Assembly (NCBI GenBank): GCA_037975125.1
Contig: CM075855.1
Coordinates: 108,407,912 to 108,471,911 of the forward strand
From: Latrodectus hesperus
Taxonomy: Eukaryota; Arthropoda; Arachnida; Araneae; Theridiidae
Direction of reading: 5' to 3'
DNA: 64,000 bases
Below are positions 11,864 to 26,479 of the stretch, piece by piece. A model generated the notes under the pieces. The model was not told the origin of the DNA, did no database searches, and was given only the letters and a program-made list of their open reading frames with translations. Position 1 is the stretch's first letter. Each line of letters starts with the position of its first letter. The translations under genes and the position numbers were made by a program.

Positions 11864-12175
11864 CATCAAATGCTTAAAACCCATCCATAAATAACACTCT
11901 AACAGCCAGCTTGGTGTTCACAAAACGTCCATAACAAAAGTTTCAAATTTGCATATTCTGCTGCCGCGTAACACTTTTACGCACTTTTTCTCAAAATGGC
12001 GTGGAAAAAATTCTCTTTTGGGTAATAAAATCCCTGATATATGTTTGCTGGAAGACGAAACTTCAGTTTTTCTACTATCAAATTAATTCCACTCTCTTGG
12101 AATGATATTCCCATGGAAGTAAACGAAACACAGTAGTTTTTACATAGATATTCACTTAGTGTGTCTTATTTTTGT
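11864..12175. repeat. Dispersed repeat family R300, copy 1
   Basis: About 310 bp recur at about 36,978-37,285 and, more diverged, at 48,785-49,095, all in the same orientation. Shared landmarks are CCATAAATAACACTCTAACA near the start, then TGTTCACAAAA, CATAACAAAAGTTT and TAACACTTTTACGC, and (copies 1 and 2) CAAATTAATTCCACTCT. Copies 1 and 2 also share a related minus-strand reading frame (SFTSM...SGINLI.EKLK). The family is not identified. It could be an ancient non-autonomous transposon or part of a decayed coding element. Confidence 0.7.
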
Positions 12176-13384
12176 GAGGTTTTCACATTTTGTGGTTCAT
12201 CGGTAATATTGCTGCCTCCCAATGCTAAAAAAGGGAGTTATATGATTTCTCTTATATTTTTGTCAGTGGATTATTATTCTGTTGATATTAAGAATTTGTA
12301 AACATAAAAGATTTTACATTTTCTTAAATATTTTATTGAAAAAATTGTTTAACTTTAACACATTTTAAAAAGAGCAAAATCCCCTAGCATTGATCTTATG
12401 TTTTTGTAAAATTCCTGAATAACTTTTTGAAATTGGTTTTTGAAAATAATTTGTTTTCTTTTATTACACAAATTCATATAATTAATTCTATGCTTCTAGA
12501 ATATTCTATTTTAATTGTAAGTTTTAGAATATAAATTTTTCATTTTTTGGAAGATGTATTTATATTATGGTTAATCACACTCACCCAAATCTCAAACCAT
12601 TAAAAATATAAACTTATTGAAATGAATTATAAAAAATGATGATTATGAAAATATGAATGATTAATGAATGAATCAGTAGTGTGTAATGTATAACAAGATT
12701 CTTTAAAAATTTAAGTTATTCAAAAAAATGATTTTCCATTTTATCGAAATTTTTTCCATTTTATCGAAGACAAAGTATATTTATTTATTTGTGTGTGAAA
12801 ATGTATCTCCCGCTAAATATTCAATGTATAATGTTTATTAATATCTGATTGGATAACGTGACTGTCTGTTAAAATCAACATTTATTGATAAATTAATTTT
12901 AAATAAAAAAATTTTATTGTTTTGAATAATATATATGTCTACAGAAAAATATAAATAATTTTTATAGTTATATTTAATGATTAAATATATTTTGTTAAAA
13001 AGCTATTCTTCGTGTACAAGTAGAAATATTAACAAAATCTATAGAAAAATTCTTCTTTCTAATCATTCTTCTTCTTTATAATTAAAATTCTTCCTCTTTT
13101 TAAGTAGAAATATTTTTTTACAGAAATTTGGAAAACTTTATTGATGTAACGCTTTATTTAACTTTAAATTTTACATCATGACAAGAAATTCATTCGTTTT
13201 TCTAAATATAGATAAGAATTGTTTTTTGTTTTAAAGTAAAGGAGGCTGTATTTTATTAAAAGATTTTATAAAATAGAAAATACAAGTTAGGTTATAAAGT
13301 TGAATTACACATTTATACTGAGAGTATTGTATTTCAATAAAATGACGTAACAAACATGACAGATGACAATATATTCCTTGTTCA
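12176..13384. other. AT-rich DNA, no gene seen
   Basis: Nothing recognisable; stop-rich in all frames. Confidence 0.5.
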
Positions 13385-13560
13385 TTACATCATTTATTAA
13401 AAAAATCTTACATTGCTCTTTGTGTATGTTCCTTACATCATTTAATAAAAAATCTTATATTGTTCTTTCTAATGTTTATTACATCATTTAATAAAAAATC
13501 TTATATTGTTCTTTCTAATGTTTATTACATCATTTAATGAAAAATATTATATTGTACAGG
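13385..13560. repeat. 46-bp tandem repeat, four units
   Basis: TTACATCATTTAATAAAAAA-type units start at 13,385, 13,433, 13,479 and 13,525, giving spacings of 48, 46 and 46 bp. The middle two are nearly identical. The array ends about 180 bp before the 77-bp satellite. Confidence 0.9.
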
Positions 13561-13740
13561 TGATTTACTAAAGGATTTATCCAGGAAAATAAATGAAGAC
13601 AAATAGAAGATAAAAGTAATAATTCAGATACTACTTTTTATCATATATGCCCGTCTTCAGCATCTCTGCCAGAAAAAGCCAAATGAAATGATGATGAAGC
13701 ATAAAACTAATTAAAATTAGCCTCCGTAGAGTTGTCTTCA

Positions 13741-14912
13741 AGACTCTTTAAGACACTGAGACAATGCCCAAGACCATCCATATTCTCCTAGTGACACAGA
13801 GGTAAAACAAGACTCTTTAAAACAAGGATACAATGCCCAAGGTGGTGACAATCCAAATTCTTCTGGTGACACAGAGGTATAACAAGGTTCTTTAAAACAA
13901 TGAGATAATGGCCAAGGTGGTGACCATCCATATTTTTCTGGTGACACAGAGGTAAAACAAGACTCTTTAAAACAATGAGACAATGCCCAAGGTGGTGACC
14001 ATCCAATTTATTCTGGTGACACAGAGATAAAAAACAAGACTCTTTAAAACAATGAGACAATGCCCAAGGTGGTGACCATCCAATTTATTCTGGTGACACA
14101 GAGATAAAAAACAAGACTCTTTAAAACAATGAGACAATGCCCAAGGTGGTGACCATCCAATTTATTCTGGTGACACAGAGATAAAAAACAAGACTCTTTA
14201 AAACAATGAGACAATGCCCAAGGTGGTGACCATCCAATTTATTCTGGTGACACAGAGATAAAAAACAAGACTCTTTAAAACAATGAGACAATGCCCAAGG
14301 TGGTGACCATCCAATTTATTCTGGTGACACAGAGATAAAAAACAAGACTCTTTAAAACAATGAGACAATGCCCAAGGTGGTGACCATCCAATTTATTCTG
14401 GTGACACAGAGATAAAAAACAAGACTCTTTAAAACAATGAGACAATGCCCAAGGTGGTGACCATCCAATTTATTCTGGTGACACAGAGATAAAAAACAAG
14501 ACTCTTTAAAACAATGAGACAATGCCCAAGGTGGTGACCATCCAATTTATTCTGGTGACACAGAGATAAAAAACAAGACTCTTTAAAACAATGAGACAAT
14601 GCCCAAGGTGGTGACCATCCAATTTATTCTGGTGACACAGAGATAAAAAACAAGACTCTTTAAAACAATGAGACAATGCCCAAGGTGGTGACCATCCAAT
14701 TTATTCTGGTGACACAGAGATAAAAACAAGACTCTTTAAAACAATGAGACAATGCCCAAGGTGGTGACCATCCAAATTCTTCTGGTGACACAGAGGTATA
14801 TATAACAATACTCTTAAAAACATTGAGACAATGCCCAAGGTGGTTACCATCCATATTCTTCTGGTGACACAGAGGTAAAACAAGATTTTTTAAAACAATG
14901 AGACAATGCCCA
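13741..14912. repeat. 77-bp satellite array, about 15 units
   Basis: Head-to-tail units of 77 bp; for example TCTTTAAAACAATGAG recurs at 14,041 and 14,118. Roughly nine central units are essentially identical (about 13,976-14,725), while units at both ends carry substitutions and small indels, the usual pattern of unequal exchange with homogenisation in the middle. Because 77 is not a multiple of three and the unit has few minus-strand stops, overlapping minus-strand frames stay open for 60-90 codons with a repeated motif (SHCFKESCF...). These are a by-product of the array and I do not call them genes. Confidence 0.97.
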
Positions 14913-15873
<961 letters not shown>

Positions 15874-15875
15874 AC

Positions 15876-16088
15876 ACAAGACCGAGTTTCGATCCTCTGG
15901 TTGGGCAAGGTCAACTGACCCTTTTATACTTTCAGTGGATCGATAAACTCAGTACCAAGCATGCTTGGGAACTGAACGCTGGGAACTTCCTGATAGGAAC
16001 ATATGCTTTGCTCCACAGGGGCTCTCAGTCTGGAAAAAAGAGATTGGCACTGTAGGCCATGGCCCACATGGGCTGTCGTGCCATACGT
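15876..16088 (+). mobile_element. tRNA-derived SINE, family B, copy 1 (5'-truncated)
   Basis: It begins inside the tRNA-like head at the pol III B box (TTTCGATCC, 15,886-15,894) and shares its body with the copy at 51,890-52,155: an ACTCAGTACCAAGCATGCTT-type block (here about 15,948-15,967) and a closing TGTAGGCCATGGC...GCTGT segment. SINEs are transcribed by RNA polymerase III and mobilised by LINE proteins. The head is cut at the (AT)n boundary. Confidence 0.7.
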
Positions 16089-16275
16089 TTGGTTTGTCGT
16101 TCAACGGTCATTTTTTGCACACGAGGGCTAATTAAACCGGGACCTACGGTTTAAAGTGGATTCCGAACCACTACAAACATCAATGCCTAAGGTGGGATTT
16201 GAACCCACGAACTGTTGAACCGAAGGCAAGAGCGCTAACCTTTCGGCTGCCAGTTCGGCTTCGTTCCACAAAGTT
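16089..16275 (-). mobile_element. tRNA-derived SINE, family C
   Basis: On the minus strand, an A-box-like segment (GGTTAGCGCTCTTGCC) is followed by a B box (GGGTTCAAATCCC), about the spacing of a tRNA gene, then a non-tRNA body ending where the plus-strand SINE ends. The pair lies tail to tail between two (AT)n tracts. The tRNA arms do not fold into a complete cloverleaf, so it is a retroposon and not a tRNA gene. Confidence 0.65.
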
Positions 16276-16279
16276 TAGT

Positions 16280-16286
<7 letters not shown>

Positions 16287-16347
<61 letters not shown>
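16287..16347. repeat. (AT)n microsatellite
   Basis: Pure AT run directly downstream of the SINE pair. Confidence 0.97.
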
Positions 16348-16349
<2 letters not shown>

Positions 16350-16350
<1 letters not shown>

Positions 16351-18820
16351 ATTTTTTATAATTATACGTATGATGTATATACATAGCATATTTTTTGTTG
16401 ATATAAATCCACAAAATTATGCTTAATTTTAATGCTTTGCAAATACATAAAAAAAAATTAAATACAATTAATTTTGAACTGTGCAAAGTACTCAGGAAAA
16501 TTTATAACAGTTTATAATACCGGTAATATTACAATAATTTTACAATAAATCATTTGCGATCTTTTCTTTTTACCACATTAATTTCCATTAATAGTTAAGC
16601 TATATAATTTATCATATTATAAATGTTTTTTAAAAATTTCGATTAATAACATTGTAATAATATTATTACACCTTAGAAAACTTACATGAGACATTAATAT
16701 GCACAAAGAGGCTGTTGGCTCATTTCTAGACGTACATATTTGGAAGCTTTCTTTTTGCACGATAGTTTGAATTTTTCTTTATATGCAGAATATACATTAA
16801 AATGCTTTGCATGACGTAATAAATTTACTCTCATTCCAATGAGATTTTTTGTTTTTATCACAAGTTCAGAAACTATGGTTTTTACATCTAAACTATACGA
16901 GAAAATAATATGTATAATAAGGGTATATAAATTAATGTTGCTTGACATCTAATGGGCAACATTTTCCAAAGAAACAATGCAGATTTTCTAATGTGGTTGC
17001 AATTGTGAGAGCTTTAACGCTAAAAAGAACCCTCTGATTCAAAGTATGTAGCATATACACTGGAATTCTCAGTTTTAATTGTAAATAAATTTGTTAACTC
17101 TGATGCAAACCTTGAAAAGTCTAAAAAGTAATATGATTTTTTTAATAATGTAAAATAGGGTAGAGAATTTCTTTTTAGAAATGTTTATGGCGTTTAAAAC
17201 TGTAAAATATTATAACAATATATATAACGCAATAATACAATATGAATTTATTAATAAAATAGATAAAATTGCGCAACATGTCTCAAAAATTCCAAATAAA
17301 ACGTTTCTTTATATTTTCTGATTGTTGCTGGTGTTTAATTCAAAAAACCCCAAAGTAAAAGAAATAAAAACTAAAACTCAACTTCAAATTCTATGAAAAC
17401 GTATTCTAACTTCAATTTTTAAATATAAAATTCCTGATATGTAACCCCAATGACTATACTTGTTTGAACTGCGTCATGACAAAATAAGCAGAAACATAAT
17501 GCAATGCATTATTGTTTTCTTGGAAAAACTGGAACAAGGAACGGGCATTGAACCATTCATTCACTGATATTCTTGCTATATTTCCTGATGTTTCAATGAA
17601 GGAATTTTGATCTTTTGAAATCTGTATTTCCAAATGCTGTCCCACAAATCTTTTTCAAATCAAAGTCGTTACCAGCTGAGTGAAACAGAACATATTTTCC
17701 GATATTAGAAAAAGTATTATTTATAAGTACTTTTCCGTTATTAAAAAAGTATAGTAATTTAGAACAATGGCTATCGAACTGAACATTTCATACAAAGTGC
17801 ATGTCGTAAATTGAGTTTAAGAATAAATTACTAAATTCTAATATTCAAAAATCTTAAATTTTTGATGATTTACATTAATAAAAGAAATTTCGAAACACAA
17901 AAAACTTTGAAATTATTTTGGACATAGTTTTGTATTAGTAATATTACAATAGGAGTTATATAATGTCATATGTATTCAAAAACCAATAACCTACCTTTTT
18001 TCTATAGTTAAAAATCTTGGAAATTAAATTCATCTATTTTATAATATCAAGAGAAAAATATAGAGAAATTTCTAGCGCAATTGTCAAGTATCTTAAAGAA
18101 CTCAGATATTCATTGAAGAAATTCTTTGAGAAAAACCCAAATAATTTTCAAAGAAATGTATCTTTGAAACACCAAGAAATAAATGCATTTCTTTTCAATA
18201 TTTTAACTGAATAAAAAACAGATACCGACAGAATAAATTTTAATACACAAAAAATAATTGTATTTTTACTAAATAAATTTATACTAAGTTTTTCCTAAAG
18301 CTTTGTTTAGATAGTTATTATTTATTTTATTATAAGTATATCAATATTTTTATACTATATGATGCACATTATTGATAGTAGTGTTACAGAATGTACATAG
18401 TCCTTTTCACATTAAACACATTACTTTAAAACTAGTAACAGTATCCTTACAAAATATGTAGATAAAAATACATTTATAAATTATTGTATACATATTGTAT
18501 TAGATACGGTAGTAAATGATAACCATTTTCTTTCCATAATATTTTATATTTTATTCACTTAGTTTGATTTTAAAGAAAGGACCTTTAATACCTATAACTT
18601 CTAATTCCCAAAGGGGTCTAATATCCTCATTGTTCGAGAAAAATTAAAAGCGAGGTAACTGCGTTAGCAATACTGTTTTACTTTAATATATCTGACCGAG
18701 AAATCAACGAAGTTTTTATAGCACCGAGATTAACACAAAAACTGTAACAGATATTATTGCATAATTTTCACTCAAACTGTTAATTCTTTTTAATATTTTA
18801 TCTAACAAAGAGTGTTTTAT
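16350..18820. other. AT-rich DNA, no confident gene
   Basis: Mostly featureless. A plus-strand frame at 18,017-18,214 (65 codons, Lys/Phe-rich) follows a pyrimidine-rich acceptor-like site (TTTTTTCTATAG near 18,007). It matches no family I know. A minus-strand 63-codon frame at 17,454-17,645 is likewise unassigned. Confidence 0.4.
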
Positions 18821-18827
18821 TTTACAG

Positions 18828-18869
18828 CTTTAAACGGCAAAAGATTACAAGAAGATATTGCTAAAATAG
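18828..18869 (+). CDS. Possible 42-nt internal exon
   Basis: A pyrimidine-rich acceptor (TGTTTTATTTTACAG, ending 18,827) is followed by 42 nt and a donor AG|GTACGA. One frame is open throughout and reads LNGKRLQEDIAKI with split codons at both ends. The length is a multiple of three, so skipping or inclusion would keep frame. The composition is more protein-like than its surroundings. No neighbouring exon was identified and the protein is not recognised, so a chance pairing of splice-like sites is quite possible. Confidence 0.25.
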
Positions 18870-19209
18870 GTACGAAACTTTTTTAAAAAAAAGATCTGAA
18901 AATTGTTTATTTCCAAATATACTTGCTCAGTTAAAAATAAATATTTAATATTATCAATAAAAATTACTAAACAGTTTGCCTTCAAATGAATTGTAAACAC
19001 AAATGATATACTGCTTCATAACGTATTAACAATTAATGACCTATTATAAATATAAAAGAAATTTTATTTAAATTTCTAAAATTATTTGTCTATGCAAAAT
19101 TTTAAATATATTGTATAAAATTGTGAATTAGTTATTATAGCATCAGTCCCTTTACATATATTTACAATGTTCTAAGAAAATTGGTTATTTAATCACAATA
19201 AATCATTCT

Positions 19210-19211
<2 letters not shown>

Positions 19212-19242
<31 letters not shown>
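19212..19242. repeat. Poly(A) tract
   Basis: About 30 consecutive A residues. It could be the tail of a retroposed sequence on the plus strand, but the preceding DNA is not recognisable as one. Confidence 0.9.
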
Positions 19243-19243
<1 letters not shown>

Positions 19244-19562
19244 GTTAGGAAAATCTATTATATGTTTTTCATTTAGGAGATTTATGTATGTACTACAATG
19301 ATCGGTGGTGATATGCAAATATCTTGTTTTAAATAGGTTTATTGAAATTAAATAAATATTTATTTAATATGTTTTAATGCCAAATAATAAAATAATGTTG
19401 ATCTTATAAATTATGTTTATAATTTTGAAAATAAATTTTAAAAATATTATACATTTTAATTCAATCATCTCTAATAATCTTTCTTTAATATTTTCATCAT
19501 TATTAAATAAATTCATTGAAGTATATTTTTGCTGGGTATTTCTGCTAGCCATAACACGTATC

Positions 19563-19650
19563 TTATAAAGTGAAGTACTTAGTAATTCGGCATCTTTAAT
19601 TGATCACCATTAATGATTAAATAAAATCGAACGTTATTTAAAAGAAAAGT
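19563..19650. repeat. Direct repeat, copy 1
   Basis: About 88 bp recur at 21,369-21,456 in the same orientation with roughly 85-90% identity by eye; shared words are GAAGTACTTAGTAATTCGGC and AATGATTAAATAAAATCGAA. The pair brackets the dispersed element and (AT)n arrays of 19.8-21.1 kb. Confidence 0.85.
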
Positions 19651-19773
19651 CAAACATTTAATGAAGAAACGCATTTAAGGTTTACTTATTTTCTTATTTT
19701 GTAAGTATTTTGCATAACTTCTTTACTGAATTAAATTTTGAAATAGATATATATTTCTAAAAACTTTTTGCCG

Positions 19774-19776
<3 letters not shown>

Positions 19777-19827
<51 letters not shown>
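19777..19827. repeat. (AT)n microsatellite
   Basis: AT run ending exactly where the dispersed element begins. Confidence 0.97.
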
Positions 19828-21062
<1,235 letters not shown>

Positions 21063-21085
<23 letters not shown>

Positions 21086-21086
21086 A
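21063..21086. repeat. (TG)n microsatellite
   Basis: About 12 TG units fused to the (AT)n array. Confidence 0.95.
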
Positions 21087-21368
21087 TTAATTTAAAGAAA
21101 AATGTTGGAAAAGGTAACCAAGTATTGATTATATAAATGTTATGAAAGTTAAATCTTTCATAAATATTTTATATATACAGCTACTTCTTTAAGTTAACCT
21201 TCAGACCTTACATGTGCACATTGCTAAAAATCTTGTATATATAATAATAGTAAAAATTTAAACTCTTGCTATGAACAACACCCCTCAAATTATCGTGGAT
21301 TTCATTTAACTTTATGCCTTGTTAGACTAACAATAAGATACGATATAGGATACAAAAAATTCAAAATA

Positions 21369-21456
21369 TTATAAAGCGAAGTACTTAGTAATTCGGCAAC
21401 TTTAATTTCTCAACATTAATGATTAAATAAAATCGAAAGTTAATTAAAAGAATATT
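21369..21456. repeat. Direct repeat, copy 2
   Basis: Second copy of the 88-bp repeat at 19,563-19,650, same orientation, 1.8 kb apart. Confidence 0.85.
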
Positions 21457-23640
21457 ACAAAGTTTCTCACAAAAATCAATTTTAATAAAGCAAATGAAAT
21501 TCATATTTGAAAGGAATACCATGAATGTTTTTGTGATGTTTGAATTCTTTAGAAATAAAAGCTTTAAAAGCAAAATATTCAGATTGAATAATAAACAAAA
21601 ATATTTAAATTCGATAGCAGTATTATTGGGAATTAACATTCAACATAATTTAATGGAACTATTCATTTTATTTTGCAAAACCTATATTCGGTATTTGCAA
21701 TAGTATAAATAGTTTATTTACATAGAAACCACCGATTACTTATTTCTGTTCAAGTTTGTAATAAAATGGCTGAATAAGTATAATATTTCTACTCAGAAAT
21801 TATCACCAATGAATTATATTTTTATTTGTGATTTTTATTTTCGATATATTTTGAAGATAACAAGATGAGAACAGATTTTCTATTATTTTATTTTTCTTAG
21901 TAATGAAATTTTAATTTTAGATCTTAGTTATGATATCTTTTTAAAAAATAAATATAATTATTGGAATTTTTTCGTGAATGGATGGAATAGTGTTTTAATA
22001 GAAATAGATGAATTTTGTTAATGGACTTGTATTCAATATCTTGAACAAATTACAGAAACTAATTGTAATAATAGTCAATCCAAAACACTGCAATATATCC
22101 GTAACAGTAATCCTCAAATATCTTGTTTTGACATTAATTCTTCCGTCAATGAAGAATTGAACTGTAAGTGGTGTAGCAAAAAAATTATAAAATTATTTCA
22201 TAAATTGTGAATAAAATATATAAAATATATGAGAGATTATATGATTAAGAAAAATAAGAAACGATGTGAATTTCGTGAGTGTTGAAATAACCCAAATAGT
22301 GCCTTTAATTTCAATACACCCGTCTTAATTTATAAAATAAACTGCCTCTGGGAACAATTCTTCCACCCTATTGGATGACAATTCATCATTCCCTAACAAG
22401 ATCAAAAATCAAGGAGAATCAAAAACATTATTCTTCTGAACATCAGAAACAAATATTATGCAAATGAAGTTACTTTTTCATTCATAAATTATGTTAACCA
22501 AAGACTTTATCTATAAATATCATATTATCAAATTTTCCATTTGTATACTATTTGCTTAAAATATCCCATATTATCATTATCAAAATTTTTTAATTATTAA
22601 TTTAATATCACTTGAATGAACTCAAAATGGCAGCTAAATATTAAATCAAAATGACTTCATCATAAAATTTCATATAAAGCAATTTGTACCAAATAAACTT
22701 GACTTTATTTTAATGGATGGAATATACACTTTAGAAGCAAACGTAATTCTATATGTCATTTGTCAAGATAATTCTTAAGCTTTGAAAATTGAAATATGAG
22801 TTTAATTAATACAAGTGTCTATGTATTTAAATAATGTTTTAGTTACAAGTAAAATTTATCATTAAATAAATTTTTGTAAAACCTTTATATATATATATAT
22901 ATATATATATATTCTCAGTTAACATTTCATTACAAGAGAATGCATACCACACTTGATCTAAAATTAATAACACACAACTTGAAACATCAACTGTTCAAAA
23001 ATTTGTCTTTGATTGTTAAAAATTAAGTTTTTACTCAATAATGGTCATCTTTTCCGCTGAGTCATCTGCAAAATTTAGATTTTTCAAAATTCTTAACCGT
23101 TTCAATAGTACACGGTACCTCAGAATTAATCCTTTGCTTAATTCACCATAAATAACTGTTTCTTAACATAAATTCTATTATTTTTTAGAAAAACATTTTT
23201 TTTTAGTTTTAGCAGATTTTTAACAAAAATGCAACTTGATAAAAATGACTAAATTTACTTAGAGTTAAAATAAACTTTTCTAAGACATATCTGTTTGAAA
23301 TAAAAAGATATTATTAAACTTATTATTAAATAGATAAATATTAAAAAAATTATTAGATATATGAAGAGCTTGTGCCGGAAAATTAATAGTTGGAATTATC
23401 GTATAATTGTAAACACAGATTTTTAGAAAAGATCAAAAACAAAGTACTCTGAAGATTGCTGTAGTTTAGTAATAATGAGCTTATATTAAGTTTAGAATTA
23501 TGTCTTTAATATGAAAGTTTCTTTTAGGTTTAAATAATTACATTCATTTATACTTTGTTTGTTAATCACTTAAATTTTTTTATTTCCCCACAATATTAAT
23601 CACATCAATATTTTAAAAATTAAAAGGAAACATTAAAATT
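21457..23640. other. AT-rich DNA with a short (AT)n at 22,886-22,912
   Basis: No coding signal stands out. The two overlapping frames at 21,385-21,703 are low-complexity and opposite-strand, and fit chance. Confidence 0.45.
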
Positions 23641-23654
23641 AAGTTCATGAAAAT

Positions 23655-24125
23655 GACATTTATCCATAAATGACAATGACAATTTCCATAAATGGAAAAT
23701 TTGGAAAATGTAGCATGTGCACCATAACAGTTACAGCACTTGAAAAAAATACAAACATTAGTTTCATGACCAGATTATGCACATTTTCCACACATAAGAT
23801 CAGCATTCCTAAATTCTTGTTGCGAGTGACCATATCTTTGACATTTAAAACACTTAAGAGGATTAGGAATGTATGGCAGGTTATATAATTTATACAACTT
23901 GTTTTTATGGATTTTGGTAATACTGGGGTCTGTGAAAAGTTAAGACAACATGATGGATGGGTATAAGTCCACTGTGATGTTGAATGTTTACAAGATGTGC
24001 AGCACAAATTCCTTGATTAGATAGTTCTTCCAAGAATTCTACTTCTGGAACATGTATGAAATAGGGATTAGAAAGAACACTAAATTCGTAAAATAGATCG
24101 TTCAAAAATTTAACTATCAAATGAA
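23655..24125 (-). pseudogene. Gag-like ORF1 fragment with CCHC zinc knuckles (non-LTR retrotransposon)
   Basis: Read on the minus strand across three frames. An N-terminal stretch with FHVP-like and HHVVLTFHRP residues (24,120-23,908) leads into NLPYIPNPLKCFKCQRYGHS and then CGKCA-stop-SGHETNVC. The second knuckle keeps the full C-x2-C-x4-H-x4-C spacing; the first has lost its last Cys (Phe instead). This order, a basic RNA-binding segment followed by paired CCHC knuckles after a LTFHRP-type motif, is that of the nucleic-acid-binding ORF1 protein of Jockey/R1/I-type LINEs. No ORF2 lies downstream on this strand, so the copy is truncated. An in-frame stop and two frameshifts mark it as dead. 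Confidence 0.7.
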
Positions 24126-25155
24126 GTATAATGCCCCTTCTCTGTATTTGAATATGTACTATAGATGCAAAAGGAAACAGATGTTGGTTTTATGTTATTG
24201 TATTACACTGATATATTTATAAATAAATGATGACTATTATATGTGTGGAAACTTCAGCTTAGGAATAATTACATGGTATTTTAGTGATAATTCATTATGG
24301 AATTAAGTTTAGAGTTTATCATAAAATGCATACTGTTTTAATCTTTCTGTGAAAGGATTTTTATGTATTTATGTAAATTTTTTCATTTCTGTGAGCTCTG
24401 ATAATATTAATATACTAAGTCGAATGATTTTGCATAAAGCAAATTTTACATTTAATGAAACTGTACACAAATTTATAAAATGATTAAATGATCCAATCTT
24501 ACTAACATAAGGTTTGTCTTTTATACACATGCTAAATTATAAAAAAACATTGTTTTACTTTAAAAATTTGTCAAATTAAATTAACATGTCAAAAATATAC
24601 ATAAGGTTGGTCGCTTAGCTACTAAATTAAAGAGATAAGAAGAAGTGGGATTTATTGATGGTTTTTTGACAATGGATATTTTTATGCTTAATAAACACTT
24701 CTTGAGCTCTTTGCTGAAAGCATTTTTTATTTTTCAGTGAATTTATTTTTTTGTTTGTCTGTATATAAACAAAAAAAGGAATAACTACTAAGAAATTTGA
24801 GACCAAAATAAAACTTTGTATGTATCTAATGTATTTAAAGTTTCAAAGTTTTCTCACGTTTTTTATTTACGTAATTAGATTTTATGCTCTTCATATATTT
24901 AAAAGTGCTGAAAAGTTTTCAAGATATAATTGAAATGCAAATAATGTACACATTTATTCATTAAAACATTTTATTATCTTTGCATACGATAAATTGGGTT
25001 GTTTCAGGTACAAGAAAATAGATGAGCTAACGTTCTCACTGATTTGAATGTACAGTTGGAACCTTGAGAGAGGGAACAAAATTTTCTCTTATGAAAACAT
25101 CATAATCTAATTTTTATTTTAATCTTACTAAAAATAATTGTTAAACTAACGAAAA
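24126..25155. other. AT-rich DNA, no confident gene
   Basis: A good acceptor-like site (GGGTTGTTTCAG ending near 25,009) opens a 12-codon frame ending in TGA, too short to call. Confidence 0.4.
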
Positions 25156-25370
<215 letters not shown>

Positions 25371-25399
25371 CAAAAATACAGAAATATATCTAACTACCT

Positions 25400-26240
<841 letters not shown>

Positions 26241-26244
26241 AAAT

Positions 26245-26476
26245 TAATAAAGATTGATTATACCTACTTTCTTCTGGCACAAAGATCGTAAACCAGGTCT
26301 ATCTGTAACACTGTCATGTGACAAAAAAGTCCTGCATCAGCACATTGCCACCGGCCACCAGGAATGTCTTGCATTTTCTAAGGAGGAGAAATTGTATCCT
26401 TTTCCTGAAAAATGCCAACTGCAGCAAGTCTCTGCTAAAAGCATCTTGGAATATTTGAATCTTCTTTTGGAATAAA
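26245..26476 (+). pseudogene. C-terminal fragment of an RNase H-bearing non-LTR retrotransposon ORF2
   Basis: About 70 codons reading FWHKDRKPGLSVTLSCDKKV, then TGHQECLAFSKEEKLYPFP and EKCQLQQVSAKSILEYLNLL. It aligns by eye with the fragment at 63,790-64,000 (NWYKGSKPGLSLDLPCDRRT, SGHIKCLTFNEGRKTFVTC, TKCQNHQASPEHLLDCMG). That region lies downstream of RNase H in R1/I-like LINE polyproteins and usually holds a Cys/His zinc-binding motif, here degraded (one Cys of the CxxC is Pro and the late His is lost). The copy is truncated at both ends. Confidence 0.6.
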
Positions 26477-26479
26477 TTT

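Noticed and set aside
13738..14883. Overlapping minus-strand frames with repeated HCFKESCF motifs as a repeat protein
   Set aside because: They arise from the 77-bp satellite; the frame shifts at each unit and no start or regulatory context exists.
13741..14912. CRISPR array
   Set aside because: Units are contiguous with no unique spacers, and the genome is eukaryotic.
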